Assembly: GCF_036013525.1 (NCBI RefSeq)
Contig: NZ_CP107853.1
Span: 682,001 to 746,000, forward strand
DNA: 64,000 bases
From: Nonomuraea sp. NBC_00507
GTDB taxonomy: Bacteria > Actinomycetota > Actinomycetes > Streptosporangiales > Streptosporangiaceae
Direction: 5' to 3'
A model generated the notes under the pieces. It was given only the letters and a program-made list of their open reading frames with translations. It searched no databases and was not told where the DNA came from. Below are positions 17,420 to 25,002 of the stretch, one piece after another; the first letter of the stretch is position 1, and every line of letters begins with the position of its first letter. A program made the position numbers and the translations under genes.

Positions 17420-17733
17420 ACCACATGGACGCCTCGAGCCCGCAGGTTGCGGGTGCGGCAGACCAACCGCGCGACTCTGACCTGTATCAATGGGGTCCAT
17501 ACATCCAGCGCAGTCCGCGTATGCGGGTCGTTGCCACGTCCTGCTGCGGCGAGTTCGAGCTGTGCTCCGAGGGCGGCCAGTACTTCGTCCTGCGCCCGGC
17601 CGGGGACGGCCACGAGGAGACCGCCAGGGGCCGTTTCGCCCGTGCCGCCCGGGTGTGGGAGGTCCTGGCCTCACAGCATTCATGCGCCGAGTACGAGCCT
17701 CCGCGCCGGAGGAGGTGGTGTCCCACCCGCTGA
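17416..17733 (+). CDS. Hypothetical small Cys-containing protein
   Basis: 105 residues. TTG 17416 has GGGGG five to six bases upstream and overlaps the previous stop (TTGA); ATG 17425 is the alternative. The middle reads RMRVVATSCCGEFELCSEGG then QYFVLRPAGDG, with a Cys pair and a third Cys. The C-terminal part is helical and basic. I recognise no family. Overlap with its neighbour implies coupled translation. Confidence 0.6.
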   Translation: MNHMDASSPQVAGAADQPRDSDLYQWGPYIQRSPRMRVVATSCCGEFELCSEGGQYFVLRPAGDGHEETARGRFARAARVWEVLASQHSCAEYEPPRRRRWCPTR

Positions 17734-17774
17734 CAGCGTCCGTCACACATCACCGATCCCTGAGGGGAGTGACC

Positions 17775-18257
17775 ATGAGTCCTACGACAGCTGCGGGCCA
17801 GCGCTCCGCAGCCGACGTCATCGAACCCCGTAGCCTGGTCGACCACGCCCTGTTCGACCAGCTCACCACCCGCGTCGCCCGCACTCACAACATCACCTGC
17901 GAGCACGCCGGCCGCATCATGGAGCAGGCGCTCGCGTTCCTGTACACGTGCGCCCACAACCCCGGCGCGGCCCTCACGCCGTCGCCCGAGGTGGACCTGG
18001 GATGGCACACGTTCATCCTCGACACCCACGCCTACAGCGAGTTCTGCCAGCGCATCGCGGACCGTTTCCTCCACCACAATCCCGAGGAACCCGGCGGCGA
18101 CAAGGCGGCATTCGCGGCCAGACTGGGTGACACCATCCAGGCGATGCGCGCCCTGGGCATGACAGTGGACAGCGCGCTGTGGCTGACCAACGCCGAATGC
18201 AGCCAGTGCTACGCCGGCTGCGTCGACGACCCGAGCCCCGAAGGGATCCAGCCGTGA
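17775..18257 (+). CDS. Glycine-rich-domain-like (GRDP-type) protein
   Basis: 160 residues from ATG 17775, which has GGGGAGTG upstream. The segment DLGWHTFILDTHAYSEFCQR resembles the conserved core of bacterial 'glycine-rich domain-containing' proteins, where a DxxWHxFIL motif is followed by an aromatic/Cys segment and HH residues (FLHHNPEE). The C-terminus has a CSQCYAGC cluster that could bind a metal. The molecular function of this family is not known to me. The stop overlaps the GTG of the downstream kinase by four bases, which ties the two functionally. Confidence 0.6.
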   Translation: MSPTTAAGQRSAADVIEPRSLVDHALFDQLTTRVARTHNITCEHAGRIMEQALAFLYTCAHNPGAALTPSPEVDLGWHTFILDTHAYSEFCQRIADRFLHHNPEEPGGDKAAFAARLGDTIQAMRALGMTVDSALWLTNAECSQCYAGCVDDPSPEGIQP

Positions 18258-19153
18258 CCCGACCAACCTGGGAAGAGCTTCCCGACGTCGTCATCAACGC
18301 CGTGCAAGCGCAGTGCGGCCAGGTGCTCAAGGCCGAGACCGCCACCCACGGCATCATGCCCGGCATCGCGACCCGCCTCGATCTCGAGGACGGCGGACAC
18401 GTGTTCTTCAAAGCCATTGAGCGGACCCACGAGGCCGCACGGCTGCACCTGCGGGAGCGGTGGGCGGGCCGGAGCCTGCCGACGGAGGTTCCCGCTCCGC
18501 GCATGCTGTGGGCTGACACCGTCGGCGACTGGCACGCCATGGTGTGGGAGTACGTCAACGACAAGGCCCACCACGCCGATCTCTCGCCCGGGTCGGAGGA
18601 CCTGCCCGCTGTCCTCGACACGATGGCGCTCCTCGGCGCGCTGTTCACACCATGCCCGAACGGCGCCATGCCGGTGTCGGAGAACGTCAACGCGCTGATG
18701 GCCAAGGCCCGGCACATGCTCGACAAGCCCCCGGGCGAACTGGCTGAGCGCGCCCCGTACGAGGCCGCGGTCAACGGGTTCGACCTGTCCGCCCTGCGTG
18801 GCAACACGCTGCTGCACTACGACCTGAGCGCCGGCAACCTGCTCGTCACGGGTGGGCGCGTCCGCGTCGTCGACTGGTCGTTCGCGGCCCGGGGCGCGGC
18901 CTGGCTGGACGCCGCTCTCTTCGCGCCGCGGCTGATCGATGCGGGGCATACGCCGGAGAAGACCGACCAACTCCTGTCCACGCTGCCGCACTGGCGCGAC
19001 GCACCCCGCAAGGCCGTGGCCGGGATCGCTGCGGCGTGGACGCTGTTCCGCCTCTACAAGGCCCAGTACGGGCCGGAGCAGGTTCGCGAGGCCCGCGCCC
19101 GCGCCGCTGACGCGGGCCGGTCCTGGCTGGCCTATCAGCAAGCGAACGCCTGA
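18254..19153 (+). CDS. Aminoglycoside phosphotransferase-like kinase (APH fold)
   Basis: 299 residues. The catalytic Brenner motif is LHYDLSAGNLLV and the metal-binding Asp is in VRVVDWSFAARG, both diagnostic of the APH/choline-kinase fold. The N-terminal lobe (GIATRLDLEDGGHVFFKAIE) has the expected lysine. GTG 18254 overlaps the previous stop. Families with this fold phosphorylate antibiotics, choline, homoserine or sugars. Its lodging in an operon of unknown small proteins makes drug resistance only one possibility. A strong hairpin follows about 90 bases downstream. Confidence 0.82.
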   Translation: MTRPTWEELPDVVINAVQAQCGQVLKAETATHGIMPGIATRLDLEDGGHVFFKAIERTHEAARLHLRERWAGRSLPTEVPAPRMLWADTVGDWHAMVWEYVNDKAHHADLSPGSEDLPAVLDTMALLGALFTPCPNGAMPVSENVNALMAKARHMLDKPPGELAERAPYEAAVNGFDLSALRGNTLLHYDLSAGNLLVTGGRVRVVDWSFAARGAAWLDAALFAPRLIDAGHTPEKTDQLLSTLPHWRDAPRKAVAGIAAAWTLFRLYKAQYGPEQVREARARAADAGRSWLAYQQANA

Positions 19154-19239
19154 TCGGGCGCCCTGTGCCTTCTCGACAACGCCAGGCCGCACTGTAATCC
19201 ACGAACTGACCACCGCCCGCGCGTGACCAGCAGCAAAGA

Positions 19240-19282
19240 GGCGCGGCCCTCCCCCACCCCAGATGTGGCAGAGGGCCGCGCC
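19240..19282 (+). terminator. Strong hairpin terminator after the kinase operon
   Basis: GGCGCGGCCCTC at 19240-19251 pairs perfectly with GAGGGCCGCGCC at 19271-19282: a twelve-base stem and a nineteen-base loop. It lies between the kinase stop and the next small gene. Confidence 0.75.
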
Positions 19283-19342
19283 GTCCTGATCCCGGACTAA
19301 AGCCTCACAGCCCAACACACAAGGACGGAAGATCAATCGCAC

Positions 19343-19615
19343 ATGTCTTCCACGCTTGAGCTTGCGTCTGACATCGACCTGCGCGGCGCGTTCAGACGGT
19401 TCTACGTCTGGCGCGACCTCGCAGGCCTCTGGCACGCCAAGCCGCTGCCCAAGCTAACCCCCGGCGAGATCGCCTATGGCGTCCAGCCGGAACTGGTAGC
19501 CGATTCCCTCCTCCAACTGGCCTACGAATGCACGTGGCAGCGGAGCCGCCGCAACGTCTACCGCTATTTGACGAAGTACGCCGCTGGAGGAACGTGCCCT
19601 TGCTCGGCATCCTGA
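19343..19615 (+). CDS. Hypothetical small protein
   Basis: 90 residues from ATG 19343, with GGAAG eleven bases upstream. The first 70 residues are well-formed (LRGAFRRFYVWRDLAGLWHA, KLTPGEIAYGVQPELVADSL). The C-terminus (TKYAAGGTCPCSAS) looks like run-on sequence, so the gene may be truncated. The family is not recognised. Confidence 0.5.
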   Translation: MSSTLELASDIDLRGAFRRFYVWRDLAGLWHAKPLPKLTPGEIAYGVQPELVADSLLQLAYECTWQRSRRNVYRYLTKYAAGGTCPCSAS

Positions 19616-20063
19616 CGTGGCCGTACCTCTGTGGAAGCCCGAACACACGTCCCCCAGGGAGATCGCACTCGAATCACAGAGACCTCGTACTGCGGAGCCT
19701 GCGGGTGAGCTTGCGGCGCCTGATCGAAACCGCGGCTTTCTGCGGCATTCCGCAGGATGCGGGATGGCCCCGGTGACCGACACGCAAACGTGCTCCCCCA
19801 GGTGTAGTGCAGGGTTCTGCGGATTACGCGGTGCCACCTCTCGGCCGCCATCTTGTGGCGCCTCCGTCCCGCCGCCCCGAAGCTGCACCGTATCCAGCAG
19901 GGCAGCACCTGACGACAAACAACGCAGTGAGCAACCTGGCGTCACTCCGCGTCCGCCAGCTCCATTGGGGGAAGGTTAGAAGGAGACGTTGAGCTGCGAT
20001 GTTCCGCGGGGCCGCTCGTCTCCGCCCTACCCTGGAGACACTGTGCCTCGGCGAGGGAGCGCG
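19616..20063. other. Non-coding stretch with TTCTGCGG motifs
   Basis: About 450 bases with no credible gene. It contains TTCTGCGG near 19738, TTCCGCAGGAT near 19748 and TTCTGCGGATT near 19815, which are inverse or variant copies of the CCGCAGAAT motif clustered at 14902-15028. The right end carries the promoter and the GAGGGAG ribosome site of the triple-GntR gene. Confidence 0.55.
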
Positions 20064-20747
20064 ATGAGCAAGGCGAAGGATGACCCCACCTACGTTCGGA
20101 TAGCTGAGGACATCCGTAACCGCATTCGCCAAGGCGATCCTCCTGCCGGCGACATGCTGCCCTCCGAGGCCGCTCTTGCCCGAACGTACGGTGTGGCGAG
20201 AGGCACCGTTCGTCAAGCCGTCGCCGAGCTGGAGCGCTCGGGGCTAGTGGTCAGCGAGGCCGGCCGCGGACGCCGCGTGGTCGGCGAAGGACCCACCCGC
20301 CATGCGGCCTCGACACAGTACGAGACGATCGCCGAGGCCCTCCGCAAGCGCATCGAGAGCGGCGAGCTTGTTCCTGGCCAGCAACTTCCAGGCGAGGCCG
20401 CCACAGCGGACGAGTTCGGCGTATCAAAGGGAACCGTCCGCCAGGCGTTCCTCATGCTGGCAGCCGAACATCTGATTGCTGCCGTGCACGGCAAGGGATG
20501 GTTCGTGGGGGGTCGCGAGCACGCGCAGACGCGAGCCGACGAGGTCGCCAATCACCTCCGGCAGGAAGTTGGTACGGGAAAGCTCGCCGTAGGGTCCGTG
20601 CTTCCTGGGGAGAATGTGCTGGCGCAAGAGCAAGGCGTTGGCCGCATCACCATTAGGCGGGCCCTTGCACTACTGGAAGCAGAAGGGATAGTCGAAAAGA
20701 GGCCCGGAAGGGGTCGTGTTGTCAGGTCGCAACCAAAGGGTCCTTAG
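20064..20747 (+). CDS. Regulator with three tandem GntR winged-helix domains
   Basis: 227 residues made almost wholly of three GntR-type DNA-binding domains: residues 8-73 (MLPSEAALARTYGVARGTVR), 83-148 (LPGEAATADEFGVSKGTVRQ) and 155-221 (LPGENVLAQEQGVGRITIRR). Each repeats the helix-turn-helix and the GRG/GKG wing. There is no room for an effector-binding domain of the FCD, UTRA, MocR or YtrA type, so this is not a standard GntR protein. ATG 20064 follows GAGGGAG closely; the frame to 19989 is rejected. It may bind multi-part sites, perhaps the CCGCAGAAT arrays nearby, which is speculation. Confidence 0.85.
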   Translation: MSKAKDDPTYVRIAEDIRNRIRQGDPPAGDMLPSEAALARTYGVARGTVRQAVAELERSGLVVSEAGRGRRVVGEGPTRHAASTQYETIAEALRKRIESGELVPGQQLPGEAATADEFGVSKGTVRQAFLMLAAEHLIAAVHGKGWFVGGREHAQTRADEVANHLRQEVGTGKLAVGSVLPGENVLAQEQGVGRITIRRALALLEAEGIVEKRPGRGRVVRSQPKGP

Positions 20748-20909
20748 GTGATCTCCGATACGTCCATAGCTCCCTTCAGCTCTCAAGAAGCACTCGCAAC
20801 CCTGCGAGAGGTGAGCGCGGGTGATGATCAGGGTCGAAACTTGGCCGCGTATTGGCCGTGGAGAGCCGTACCGCGTCGTTGACCACCGTAGATAGTCGGA
20901 TACAACGCG

Positions 20910-20948
20910 AGAGGCCCGTCACCGCGTTTCCGCTGGTGACGGGCCTCT
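20910..20948 (-). terminator. Terminator of the tRNA-Tyr gene
   Basis: AGAGGCCCGTCACC (20910-20923) and GGTGACGGGCCTCT (20935-20948) form a perfect fourteen-base stem with an eleven-base loop, starting about eleven bases beyond the tRNA 3' end on the minus strand. It may also stop plus-strand reading from the GntR gene. Confidence 0.8.
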
Positions 20949-20959
20949 TCTAGCTGGTG

Positions 20960-21041
20960 TGGCAGGTGCAAGGTTCGAACTTGCGTAGGCTGAGCCGACG
21001 GTTTTACAGACCGCTCCCTTTGGCCACTCGGGCAACCTGCC
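20960..21041 (-). tRNA. tRNA-Tyr (anticodon GTA)
   Basis: The 82-base minus-strand gene has acceptor arms GGCAGGT/ACCTGCC, a D-arm region TTGCCCGAGTGGCC, an anticodon loop CTGTAAA reading GTA, a long class II variable arm (CGTCGGCTCAGCC) and a T-arm with GGTTCGAAC. The long variable arm with GTA fits bacterial tRNA-Tyr. CCA is not encoded. I find no second copy of the 3' end nearby that would mark an integrated element. Confidence 0.93.
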
Positions 21042-21361
21042 TTGTCTTCCGCTCTCGCGGCGACACACAGAAGGATAGCGGACTTCAGAGGTGTACGTGA
21101 CACCGGTTTGTCCCGTGCCGGATTGTGGCGTCATGCACGACCGGAACCAGCCCAGGCGCCCCATCCACCTACCTGACCAAGCGGTGCGGTCTGGGCAAGG
21201 GATCATGAAGGGTGATCATCGGTGTACGGGGGGCGGTGTCCTGCACGGCGGGCCGATGCTGGCTAGGCTCGTTCGCTGGGTCCACTCGTTCGCTATTCGC
21301 GTTCGCGACGCCGGTGCAGGCGGGATCCGCGTAGTGCTTCGCAGCTGAGAGGGTGGGTGTT
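21042..21361. other. Intergenic region between tRNA-Tyr and yajQ
   Basis: About 320 bases. The left side contains a TATCCT hexamer on the minus strand (21072-21077), about 30 bases from the tRNA 5' end, which is a plausible -10 box. The right side carries the yajQ ribosome site. No gene or other motif was recognised between them. Confidence 0.45.
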
Positions 21362-21853
21362 TTGGCCGATTCGTCTTTCGACATCGTTAGCAAGATCGAC
21401 CGGCAGGAGGTCGACAACGCTCTGAACCAGACGGTCAAGGAGATCGGGCATCGGTTCGACTTCAAGGGCACCGGGGCGAGCATCAGCTGGTCCGGGCAGA
21501 ACAACATCGAGATCAAGGCCAACAGCGAGGAGCGGGCCGATGCCGCGCTCGACGTGTTCAAGGAGAAGGTGGTCAAGCGAGGGCTCTCGCTGAAGATCCT
21601 CGACGCCGGTGAGGCCAAGCTGTCCGGTAAGGAATACCGCATGCTGGTCAGCCTCAAGGAGGGCATCGACCAGGAGCACGCCAAGAAGATCTCCAAGCTG
21701 ATTCGCGACGAGGGTCCCAAGGGGATCAAGGCGCAGATTCAGGGCGAGGAGCTTCGGGTGAGCTCGAAGAAGAAGGACGAGCTGCAGGAGGTCATCTCGC
21801 TGCTCAAGGGCAAGGATCTGGATATCGCGTTGCAGTTCGTCAACTACCGATAG
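21362..21853 (+). CDS. yajQ: YajQ family nucleotide-binding protein
   Basis: 163 residues, exactly the usual YajQ (UPF0234/DUF520) length if TTG 21362 is used; GAGAGGG stands nine bases upstream, which beats GTG 21353. The start [18 protein letters not shown], the RFDFKGT segment and the C-terminus [15 protein letters not shown] are family hallmarks. The protein has two ferredoxin-like halves. Some homologues bind cyclic di-GMP and others bind nucleotides or tRNA; which applies in actinomycetes is unclear. It is a conserved housekeeping neighbour of tRNA-Tyr. Confidence 0.93.
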   Translation: MADSSFDIVSKIDRQEVDNALNQTVKEIGHRFDFKGTGASISWSGQNNIEIKANSEERADAALDVFKEKVVKRGLSLKILDAGEAKLSGKEYRMLVSLKEGIDQEHAKKISKLIRDEGPKGIKAQIQGEELRVSSKKKDELQEVISLLKGKDLDIALQFVNYR

Positions 21854-22058
21854 CTGTTGTGGACATCTCCGGGGTGGCGCGCGGTCGTGGGGGTCGCGGC
21901 GTGGAGGGGCACGTGGGAGGTGGGTTCAGGCGGCTTCTTGCATGGCATGGCATGGCCGGGCGCGTCGTTCAGGATGCGCCCGGTCATGGGCTCTTCCTGG
22001 CGCTGTGCGGGGCCGCCTAGCGCCGTGCGTGCGGTCCTGGGTCGTAGGGTCGGGGGAT

Positions 22059-22529
22059 GTGACGAAGATTCCCCTGCGGCGCATCGCGGCGCGTGCTCTG
22101 CCCATCGATGATCAGGACCGGGTGCTCCTGCTGTACGGATTCGATCCCGAGCGCCCCGAGCGGCCGTACTGGTTCACAGTCGGCGGGGCCTTGGAGGACG
22201 GTGAGACGCCGGCTGAGGCCGCCGCGCGTGAGCTGTATGAGGAGGCCGGGATTCGGGTTGGCGTCGAGGAGTTCGGCGCGCCGTTCGGGGCCCGCACGAT
22301 CGAGTTCTCCTGGGCGGGCTACGCCATCACGCAGGACCAGGTCTTTCTCACGGTACGGGTGGGTGACGCGGTCGTGTCGTTCGAGCACATGGAGCAGATC
22401 GAGAAGGACACGACGATCGGCTATCGGTGGTGGAGTGTCGAGGAGCTCGAAAGTGCCGAGGAGGTCTTCCATCCCGAGGATCTTGCGGCCCTCCTGCGGA
22501 AGGTCATTGCGGGTGGAGGAGTCGCGTAG
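22059..22529 (+). CDS. Nudix hydrolase
   Basis: 156 residues. The Nudix box is clear: GGALEDGETPAEAAARELYE continuing EAGI, matching Gx5Ex7REUxEExGU. It hydrolyses a nucleoside diphosphate linked to another group, releasing a monophosphate product; the exact substrate cannot be read. GTG 22059 (VTKIPLRRIAARAL) follows a GGGGG run. The C-terminal YRWWSVEELESAEEVFHPED is typical of this branch. It converges on the next minus-strand gene with only 18 bases between stops. Confidence 0.88.
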   Translation: MTKIPLRRIAARALPIDDQDRVLLLYGFDPERPERPYWFTVGGALEDGETPAEAAARELYEEAGIRVGVEEFGAPFGARTIEFSWAGYAITQDQVFLTVRVGDAVVSFEHMEQIEKDTTIGYRWWSVEELESAEEVFHPEDLAALLRKVIAGGGVA

Positions 22530-22547
22530 CGGTCCCGCGTCGGCTGC

Positions 22548-24038
22548 TCACTGGGGACGGAGGATTCGGGTGGCGCCTGCGATCAGTGCCGTTGCCAGGA
22601 TCCAGCCTGAGACGATGAGCGCGTACGCCAGCCATTGCGTCCACCCGCCCGGGTCGAAAAACTCTCGTTGCCCGAATGTGGGCAGAGGGAGCAGCAGGTC
22701 GAAGGTGTAGGCGAACGAGTTGAAATCTGGGCTTTCGGCTGGCTTGAGGGCTCTGGGTGGGTTGAGGGCGAAGACGATCGTGCCGATCGCCAGCAGCAGC
22801 GTGAACCACATGCCCGCCAGCCAAGGTCGGTAGCCGTACCCGACCGCTACGTCGAGCAGCCGGCCCCATATCCGGCCCCCGAGTCCCTGGGTCTGGCGCC
22901 TGGCGCGGAGCTTGGCCAGCTGGGTGCGGCGGGCCAGGGCGTCGTTGCCGTCGCTGAGGTACCAAGCGGCCAGTTGCTCGTACGGCTGCGGGCGGAAGCC
23001 CTCGGGGTCGCGCGTGACCCATTCGACCCTCCTGGTGACGCCGGAGCCGCGCAGGCGGTCGTATGTCAGGCCGTTCAGGCGAAGTTTCTCCGGCCACGTG
23101 TCGGGGTCGTCGTGCAGGGTGCCTAACCTCGAGTTCGTGAGGGTGACGACGCCGTCGACGGGCTCGGCGGGCTTGAGGTAGAGCTCGCGGACCTCCATAT
23201 GGCTCATGTGGAGGGCGTAGCGGGTGTCGGGGCTGCTCACGGTACCGCTGAGGGAGAACGTTCCGTTGATGCGGGCGCCGCGGAGCCGTACGCAGCCTTC
23301 TGCGTGGAATCCGTCGGTGCAGCGCATGATGTCCTCGACGACCATGCTGTCGGCCGTGAGGGCTTCCTTGCCGGGATTGCGGAGTGTGGCGCCCTCCAGG
23401 AAGAGTCCGCCGTTCAGACGGGCGCCTACCAGGCCGACGCCGCCGGTGAGATCGGCGTTGCGCAGGTACATGCCGGAGTCCACGACGGCGGCGTTAGCGT
23501 ACAGGGCCCATTCGCCGTCGTCGCTCACGATCTTGGTGCCGCCGAGCCACAGACCGCTCTCGAACTGGGCTCGGGCGACGCGGACGCCGCCGGTGATGTT
23601 GGACCCGGAGAGGCTGAGGTGGCCGGCGACCCGCATGCCGCCCCCGCTGAGGCCGGGGAACGTGCAGTCGGTCAGGCGGATGGTACGGGTGGTGGCGTTG
23701 GTGAGCCGGAGGGGTTCGTCCAGATGGCAGCCGCTCAGCACCAGTTCGTGCTGGAGGGCGCCGCCCAGGACCGTGAGCTGGCCGGTGATCCGCGCACCGC
23801 GCACCCGTACCGCGGGGACGTGGCCGGCGCCGCCGTCGCGAGCGCCGAGTAGCAGAGAGGAGATCACCTTGGCCCGGATCGTGCGCTCGGGGCCCCAGGT
23901 GTCGCCGTCCTTGGGCGCGTTCTCTCCGGCGGGACAGCCGGTGCCGGACGTGAGCGGGGCGAAGTCGACGTAATCGCCTGTGGGGAACGCGTTCCACAGC
24001 TTGCGCTCGGCCTCGGTCAGCCGGGGGGTTCGGCCCAT
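22548..24038 (-). CDS. Membrane protein with pentapeptide-like beta-helix domain
   Basis: 496 residues. The first ~320 residues hold repeated short strands (e.g. MRVAGHLSLSGSNITGGVRV, AALYANAAVVDSGMYLRNAD-type units) resembling a right-handed quadrilateral beta-helix of pentapeptide type. The C-terminal 120 residues contain two or three transmembrane helices (WLAGMWFTLLLAIGTIVFAL; WLAYALIVSGWILATALIAG). Homologues in actinomycetes are often labelled membrane-associated oxidoreductases, but I see no cofactor motif to support that. It lies 8 bases upstream of htpX on the same strand, so the two are probably an operon. Confidence 0.75.
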   Translation of the reverse strand: MGRTPRLTEAERKLWNAFPTGDYVDFAPLTSGTGCPAGENAPKDGDTWGPERTIRAKVISSLLLGARDGGAGHVPAVRVRGARITGQLTVLGGALQHELVLSGCHLDEPLRLTNATTRTIRLTDCTFPGLSGGGMRVAGHLSLSGSNITGGVRVARAQFESGLWLGGTKIVSDDGEWALYANAAVVDSGMYLRNADLTGGVGLVGARLNGGLFLEGATLRNPGKEALTADSMVVEDIMRCTDGFHAEGCVRLRGARINGTFSLSGTVSSPDTRYALHMSHMEVRELYLKPAEPVDGVVTLTNSRLGTLHDDPDTWPEKLRLNGLTYDRLRGSGVTRRVEWVTRDPEGFRPQPYEQLAAWYLSDGNDALARRTQLAKLRARRQTQGLGGRIWGRLLDVAVGYGYRPWLAGMWFTLLLAIGTIVFALNPPRALKPAESPDFNSFAYTFDLLLPLPTFGQREFFDPGGWTQWLAYALIVSGWILATALIAGATRILRPQ

Positions 24039-24046
24039 CTGATCGA

Positions 24047-24898
24047 TCAGCGACGGTAGCCGGCCATGCGCTCGAGGCGGGCGACGCGCTCGGACGTAGG
24101 CGGGTGGGTCGAGAAGAGGCGGCCGAAGCCGGAGCCGCTGAACGGGTTCGCGATCATCATGTGGGAGGCCGAGGTGAGGCGGCTGTTCTCGGGGAGCGGA
24201 TGCCGGCGCGCGCCCATCTCGATCTTGCGGAGGGCGGAGGCCAGGGCGAGCGGGTCACCTGTGAGCCTGGCGCCCGACTCGTCGGCCTGGAACTCTCTCG
24301 TACGGGAGATCGCCATCTGCACCATCCCTGCCGCCACCGGACCCAGGACCATCATCAGCAGCGCGCCTACGAAGCCCGGGCCCTCGTCGTCGTCGGAGCC
24401 GCCGAAGAACACGGCCACATAGCTGAGCCAGGTGATCATCGTAGCAAGCGCGCCGGCCACGGACGAGACGAGAATGTCCCGGTTGTAGACGTGCGACAGC
24501 TCGTGCCCGATCACGCCGCGCAGCTCGGCCTCATCGAGCAGCTGGGTCAGCCCGTATGTGACGCACACCGCGGCCTTACGCGGGCTTCGGCCTGTCGCGA
24601 ACGCGTTCGGCTGTGCCGTCGGCGAGATATAGAGCCGTGGCATGGGCTGCCGGGCCTCGGTGGACAGCTCGCGCACGATCCGGAAGAGCGTGGGCTGCTC
24701 GACCTCGCTGACCGGCCTGGCCCGCATGGCCGACAGCGCGATCCGGTCGGAGAAGAGGTAGGCCGCGCCGTTGCTCGCCAGGGCCAGCACGAGCGCGATC
24801 TGCACACCGGTTCCGCCGCCCAACCACGCACCCGCCGCGACAATCAGCGCCGACAGGCTGCCGAGTAGCACGGCTGTGCGCAGACCGTTGTGGTGCAA
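24047..24898 (-). CDS. htpX: HtpX-type membrane zinc metalloprotease
   Basis: 283 residues of the M48B family. The catalytic HExxH is at about 132-136 (VIGHELSHVYNRD), with the downstream glutamate in REFQADESGARLTG. Two N-terminal and two central transmembrane segments place it in the cytoplasmic membrane, where it degrades misfolded membrane proteins. The TTG start at 24898 follows AGGGGGGAACC and gives the MHHNGLRTAV-type N-terminus of actinobacterial homologues. It lies directly downstream of nuoN, and membrane-protein quality control beside a large membrane complex is sensible context. Confidence 0.92.
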   Translation of the reverse strand: MHHNGLRTAVLLGSLSALIVAAGAWLGGGTGVQIALVLALASNGAAYLFSDRIALSAMRARPVSEVEQPTLFRIVRELSTEARQPMPRLYISPTAQPNAFATGRSPRKAAVCVTYGLTQLLDEAELRGVIGHELSHVYNRDILVSSVAGALATMITWLSYVAVFFGGSDDDEGPGFVGALLMMVLGPVAAGMVQMAISRTREFQADESGARLTGDPLALASALRKIEMGARRHPLPENSRLTSASHMMIANPFSGSGFGRLFSTHPPTSERVARLERMAGYRR

Positions 24899-25002
24899 GG
24901 TTCCCCCCTTCGTGGTCGAGGCCCACCACGTCCAACGACGATGACCCGGCTCTTCGTTCCCCGGCGTGCTCAGTTGAGGGCGGAGTGCGACTTTCTCGTT
25001 TC

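Noticed and set aside
17416..18257. Ribosomally made peptide precursor
   Set aside because: Cys-rich segments exist, but no modifying enzyme or leader/core boundary is recognisable.
20960..21041. Integration site of a mobile island in tRNA-Tyr
   Set aside because: No integrase gene and no second copy of the tRNA 3' end was found in the window.
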